Shown piece by piece: positions 58,601 to 64,000 of a DNA stretch of 64,000 nt. The stretch's first letter is position 1; the number at the start of each line of letters is the position of its first letter. Under the pieces are notes generated by a model. It worked only from the letters and a program-made list of their open reading frames with translations. It was not told the DNA's origin and did no database searches. Source of the DNA: Pseudoscleropodium purum (taxonomy: Eukaryota; Streptophyta; Bryopsida; Hypnales; Brachytheciaceae); NCBI GenBank assembly GCA_963969395.1, contig OZ017799.1:20462501-20526500 (forward strand), written 5' to 3'. A program made the translations under genes and the position numbers.

Positions 58601-60355
58601 TTTTTTTGAAAAAAGTGATTTCTTCTTATCTATCCAAACTATCCAAACTATCCAAACTACTCATTTATGAAAGAAAATAACATATCAAGCTATAGCTTTT
58701 GATTCCTATTTCCAAATGTCATGAAACTTAGTGCGTATGAAAGATATTCCTTGTTCCACCTTCTCTTGAAATTTGGGCCAAAAATATGGAAATCTATAGT
58801 TACATGCACTTGCCCAAATTTTTGATGTAGCCAAAAAATGAGCTTGGTCTCTTAGGGGTTAAAACAAATGTGAGAAATAGAGAGTCAAAGTAATGAAAAT
58901 TTTATGTTTTGACAAAGTATGAGTTTGCCATGAATTTTTGAAGTGTGCTACCTAATTGGCCCTAGAAAGTCTCTAAACTATCTCCAAACCAACAAAAAGT
59001 TGATCCAAAATGGTCGTCTTATTTGTGTAAAGCAATCACAATTTTCCTAGCATGGCTACAATGTAAAGGTCTACCCAAGTCACTTGCTCTGAATCCCATA
59101 ACGAGAGTAGGACGGTGGGCATATGGCCCCCTTTACACAAATCACTTGCTATATTGAATTTACACTCAAAAAGGTGGAAGTTCCTATTGTAGCCACATAT
59201 CGCTCCATCACAATCATCTAAAATATTGATTCCAACTACTAATTCAACCTAATGTAGTCTATATTTCATTCATTGGAATTTTTTTGTCATAGGTTAATGC
59301 AAGACTTTAATGAATCACTCCCTAAGTGTATACAATGGATCTTTTGTCTATCATAGGTTGCTTTACTTTAGATACCATAGATTACCATGTCAGTAAATAG
59401 TTTTATTTTTTATTTTTATCCCTTAAGGTGTAGAATAGTCACAAATACATTGTTTATGAATCTCAAGTCTTTTAGAATTACTACCAATGCAAGAGTTATA
59501 GCCAACATTATTCAAATCAATCCTTTTCTACTTCTTTTTTTATCCATACAAAACAAATTAAAAGATGGTTACAATACATTACTATTGTACATTTGTTAAA
59601 AAAATCTCAAATCTACATTCCATCATTTACCAAATTCTTTTATAAGCTAAATACAAGACTCAAGAAGCTCCTTTTACCATACCAATAAATAGAGATCTTT
59701 TTAGATATAGGGTAGCACACTCTACGGAAGATGGAATCTAGACTTTGGTTTCCCATTTATTTTAAGTAGACCCTTAATGGATGACTCATTGGTCACCATA
59801 GACATCATTTGTTTCGGTACTATGTGAATTGTTGATTTAAAAAAATGCAAAAGCACTCATTAGAAGTCAAACTATTGTACATGATCTTCCCTTTTCACAC
59901 AAAATTTGGATCTTACAACCAACATTACTTATTATTATCAGATAATCCTCTTCCATCAGATCAAGAGGCAATGAGTACTTGTGGTCCATTGGCTATGTAA
60001 TTAATTTACAGTCCATTCAAGCGGTGCACGGGGTACAGAATCATGCCGGCCGGGTGATCGAAAAGCAGTGGCAACAACGTCGTCTGTGTAGAAATTTCGA
60101 AGGCGACACCCCAACTTCGCTCAGAACTACAGACTGTGCCCTTCCATTCCCTGACAATAAATTATGCTTGAAGAAACAAGTGTGTGGATTTCAAAGGCCA
60201 TGCTAGCTGAAACAAATTAAAACAGTTAGCTGAGATACATTGCAAGACGGCCTCTGGTGCAGTGAATTTGCAGAGACATCTAGCTGAGATTGCAGTCCAT
60301 TGAGCAATTGATCGCAAGTGGTGGTACATACGGCGTGTGGATTGCACATGAGATC
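58601..60355. other. AT-rich spacer upstream of OPR; last ~350 bases presumed promoter
   Basis: No gene recognised. GC content rises from about 60000, which suggests the OPR promoter and 5' UTR begin there. Confidence 0.35.
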
Positions 60356-62239
<1,884 letters not shown>

Positions 62240-63235
62240 TTCAATTCGTGGGATACATGGAGGAGCAATACTGCACAGGAAATCTCGGTGAATGTGTCGA
62301 TCAACATTTCCTAGTTAGCAGGCTTTCGATCCGCGAGGTTCCTGAGTTTGTGGGTCGAATGAAGATCTCTCTCTACTGGAAGAAGCATTGATTGTTCCAC
62401 CGTACACATGGTTGTTTTGGTTTATACATTTCTTTGCACAGGTTGACAGAGAAATGATAACGAAGATAACCACAGCTTCTGATCAGTTTTCTTTTTATTC
62501 TTGTCAGCAATAACAGAAATATTTTGACGCAACAGTGACCATGCCTTGTGAAAATATTATAAGTGTTCGAAGTTTTCTGTGGTAACGTAATATAGATGGC
62601 TTTTATGGTCATGAGTTATGTTGTTAATGCTGTGTACATTCTCGAATTGAATGCGTGCTCATCATCAAAAATTATCTTGGTCACCAGTTAATAAGATTCT
62701 TGATTGAAATCAGGTTTCTTCTACTGAGCATCTTCGACATGAAACCGAATTAAATGAATTCACAGTTTTTCAACTGAATCTGATCTTTTTTTTTAACAGT
62801 TTCAGTATCCTTTCTTCTACATTTGTGGGTTGGTCATTTGAAAATATCCTGCGGAAACTGGGTGCACACATATCTTCAGTTTGAACTTCAATTTGAACTT
62901 CACCTAATTAATTTAATTACAAGGCTTCCACAGATTCCACCTCGACCACTCAGTGCAGTGTTGATTGATTTGGTGTTTCGTTGCTTGACATTCATTCAAT
63001 CACATGGACCCCCAGTTTGAATCCTTACACGATGGACCTAACTTTGCTCATATTTGCCCAAGGCTGGAAAAATTGGTAATAAAATCCTGCATCCCACTTG
63101 CTCATAAAATATTTCTAAAAATAGATGCTTTAATTTGGGGTATTATTCTTTCAAAAAATTCATGAAGAAAGAAACAAATCTTTCTATTTTTAGGCATGTG
63201 TCAAATCACATTTTCCAATTTTAATTAATTATTTG
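62240..63235. other. OPR 3' flank and AT-rich spacer
   Basis: Presumed 3' UTR followed by spacer. A TTCAGTTTGAACTTCAATTTGAACTTCACC duplication-like phrase lies near 62875. No gene recognised. Confidence 0.4.
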
Positions 63236-63512
63236 CATGGTTGTCATAACAGGCGAGTTAGGGTCATTGGACCGGATGGACAGACGGTCTGGACGGCTTT
63301 AATTTTGTAACTTGTGCAATTTTGTGGAATGACACGTCACCTCATCCGCGCCCTGACGATCTCGTCCACACCTAGTATGTTCCTTAATCCACATGGCATC
63401 CACGTGGCCTATTTTTCCGTTATCAGAAAGTCAACTATGTGTTGACTGTATCGGACGGGCGGGACCTCTAACGGACGGGCGAATCGGACGTCCGTCCACT
63501 ATGACAACCATG
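63236..63512. mobile_element. hAT MITE, 277 bp, perfect TIR and 8-bp target duplication
   Basis: The terminal inverted repeats CATGGTTGTCATA are identical over 13 bp at both ends. The flanks carry the same octamer ATTATTTG at 63228-63235 and 63513-63520. The interior has GGACGG/CGTCCG subterminal motifs (TCGGACGTCCGTCC near the right end) like the family at 3586-4041 and 11745-12053, but the TIR differs. Non-coding. The precise target duplication suggests a fairly young insertion. Confidence 0.93.
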
Positions 63513-64000
63513 ATTATTTGAGAAGGAATGTTTAACTTGACCACTGGGTATGGTATATAATGATCCAATGAATGGGAAAAGGTGTTGGTTTTATTTCATA
63601 AAGTGCTTCGTTGATTCGTTGAAGCCTATAAGACTTCAGTAATGTATATAAGGTAGCAGCACCCACAAGCGTCAAAATAAGCAATACAGGAGAGTTAAAG
63701 GTATATTTAAAAATAAAAAATAAAAAAATATATATATATATACATGTGAGTATAGTTACTATTATGAAACATATATTATTTTTTTAGGCCTTGTTGGCAA
63801 TTGAAAAAAAGATTTCAATGTACTTTAGCATGCATTATTTGAATGCCGTATGAATAAATTACAAATTTTCAAAGTATTATATCTAGTTGTATTAAAAACT
63901 TAGGCTAGATTCTCATCAACTTCCAATTTTAGATTTTTTTAATTTTGTTTAATCAATATGTAGGAAAAAGGGACTCTTTAGAATCCAAATATACAAGTCA
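63513..64000. other. AT-rich spacer at the right edge
   Basis: Contains an AT dinucleotide run at about 63730-63742; no gene seen before the window ends. Confidence 0.4.

Noticed and set aside
59979..60206. 75-codon frame upstream of OPR as a separate gene
   Set aside because: Lies in the presumed promoter/leader; no motif.

Overview
The window is nuclear DNA of a land plant. The evidence is the set of plant-type genes with short GT-AG introns (an Obg-family GTPase with an apparent plastid transit peptide, an ACT-domain Raf-like kinase, the plant histidinol-phosphate phosphatase HISN7, a DUF1664 protein and a 12-oxophytodienoate reductase-like enzyme), plant-type TTTAGGG motifs, plant hAT transposons and very AT-rich repeat-filled spacers. 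I cannot fix the clade from sequence alone; a non-seed plant is possible but that is a guess.

Positions 1-21,000 are a transposon and relic landscape. A decayed hAT transposase with a long C-terminal extension lies at 38-3235 and is followed by GC-rich hAT termini (3586-4041). Next come AT-rich degenerate repeats, a satellite of ten ~110-bp units each carrying an inverted TTTAGGG/CCCTAAA palindrome (7755-8800), and a decayed DUF7869-like transposon protein (8987-11744). That relic is interrupted by a 309-bp hAT MITE with a perfect 8-bp target duplication (11745-12053). Fragments of a coiled-coil protein and of an FCP1/NIF-like phosphatase follow (12960-14945). Premature stops in these relics are mostly TAG, which fits CAG-to-TAG decay at methylated CHG sites.

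Positions 21,000-47,000 hold four well-preserved genes: OBGL-like GTPase (+, 21168-25632, 10 exons), STY46-type kinase (+, 32001-39798, 16 exons), cyclophilin CYP18-1/PPIL3 (-, 40662-42740) and HISN7 (+, 43246-46980, 9 exons). The cyclophilin and HISN7 are divergent and share a ~505-bp promoter with a telo-box-like tract. The OBGL-STY gap holds fold-back elements and an orphan minus-strand reading frame.

Positions 47,000-64,000 are again AT-rich. They contain a chimera of two 5' gene fragments (an alpha/beta hydrolase joined to a cabin-1-like TPR protein, 51048-52580), an intact two-exon DUF1664 gene (54371-55625) inside direct and inverted copies of dispersed repeats, an OPR gene (60356-62239) with a probable one-base frameshift near its 3' end, and a second hAT MITE with perfect 8-bp target duplications (63236-63512).

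The intact genes are ordinary housekeeping, plastid or signalling genes with no evident joint pathway. The clearest structured signals that genes do not explain are the telomere-motif satellite, the hAT family with its MITEs, and the TAG-biased decay.
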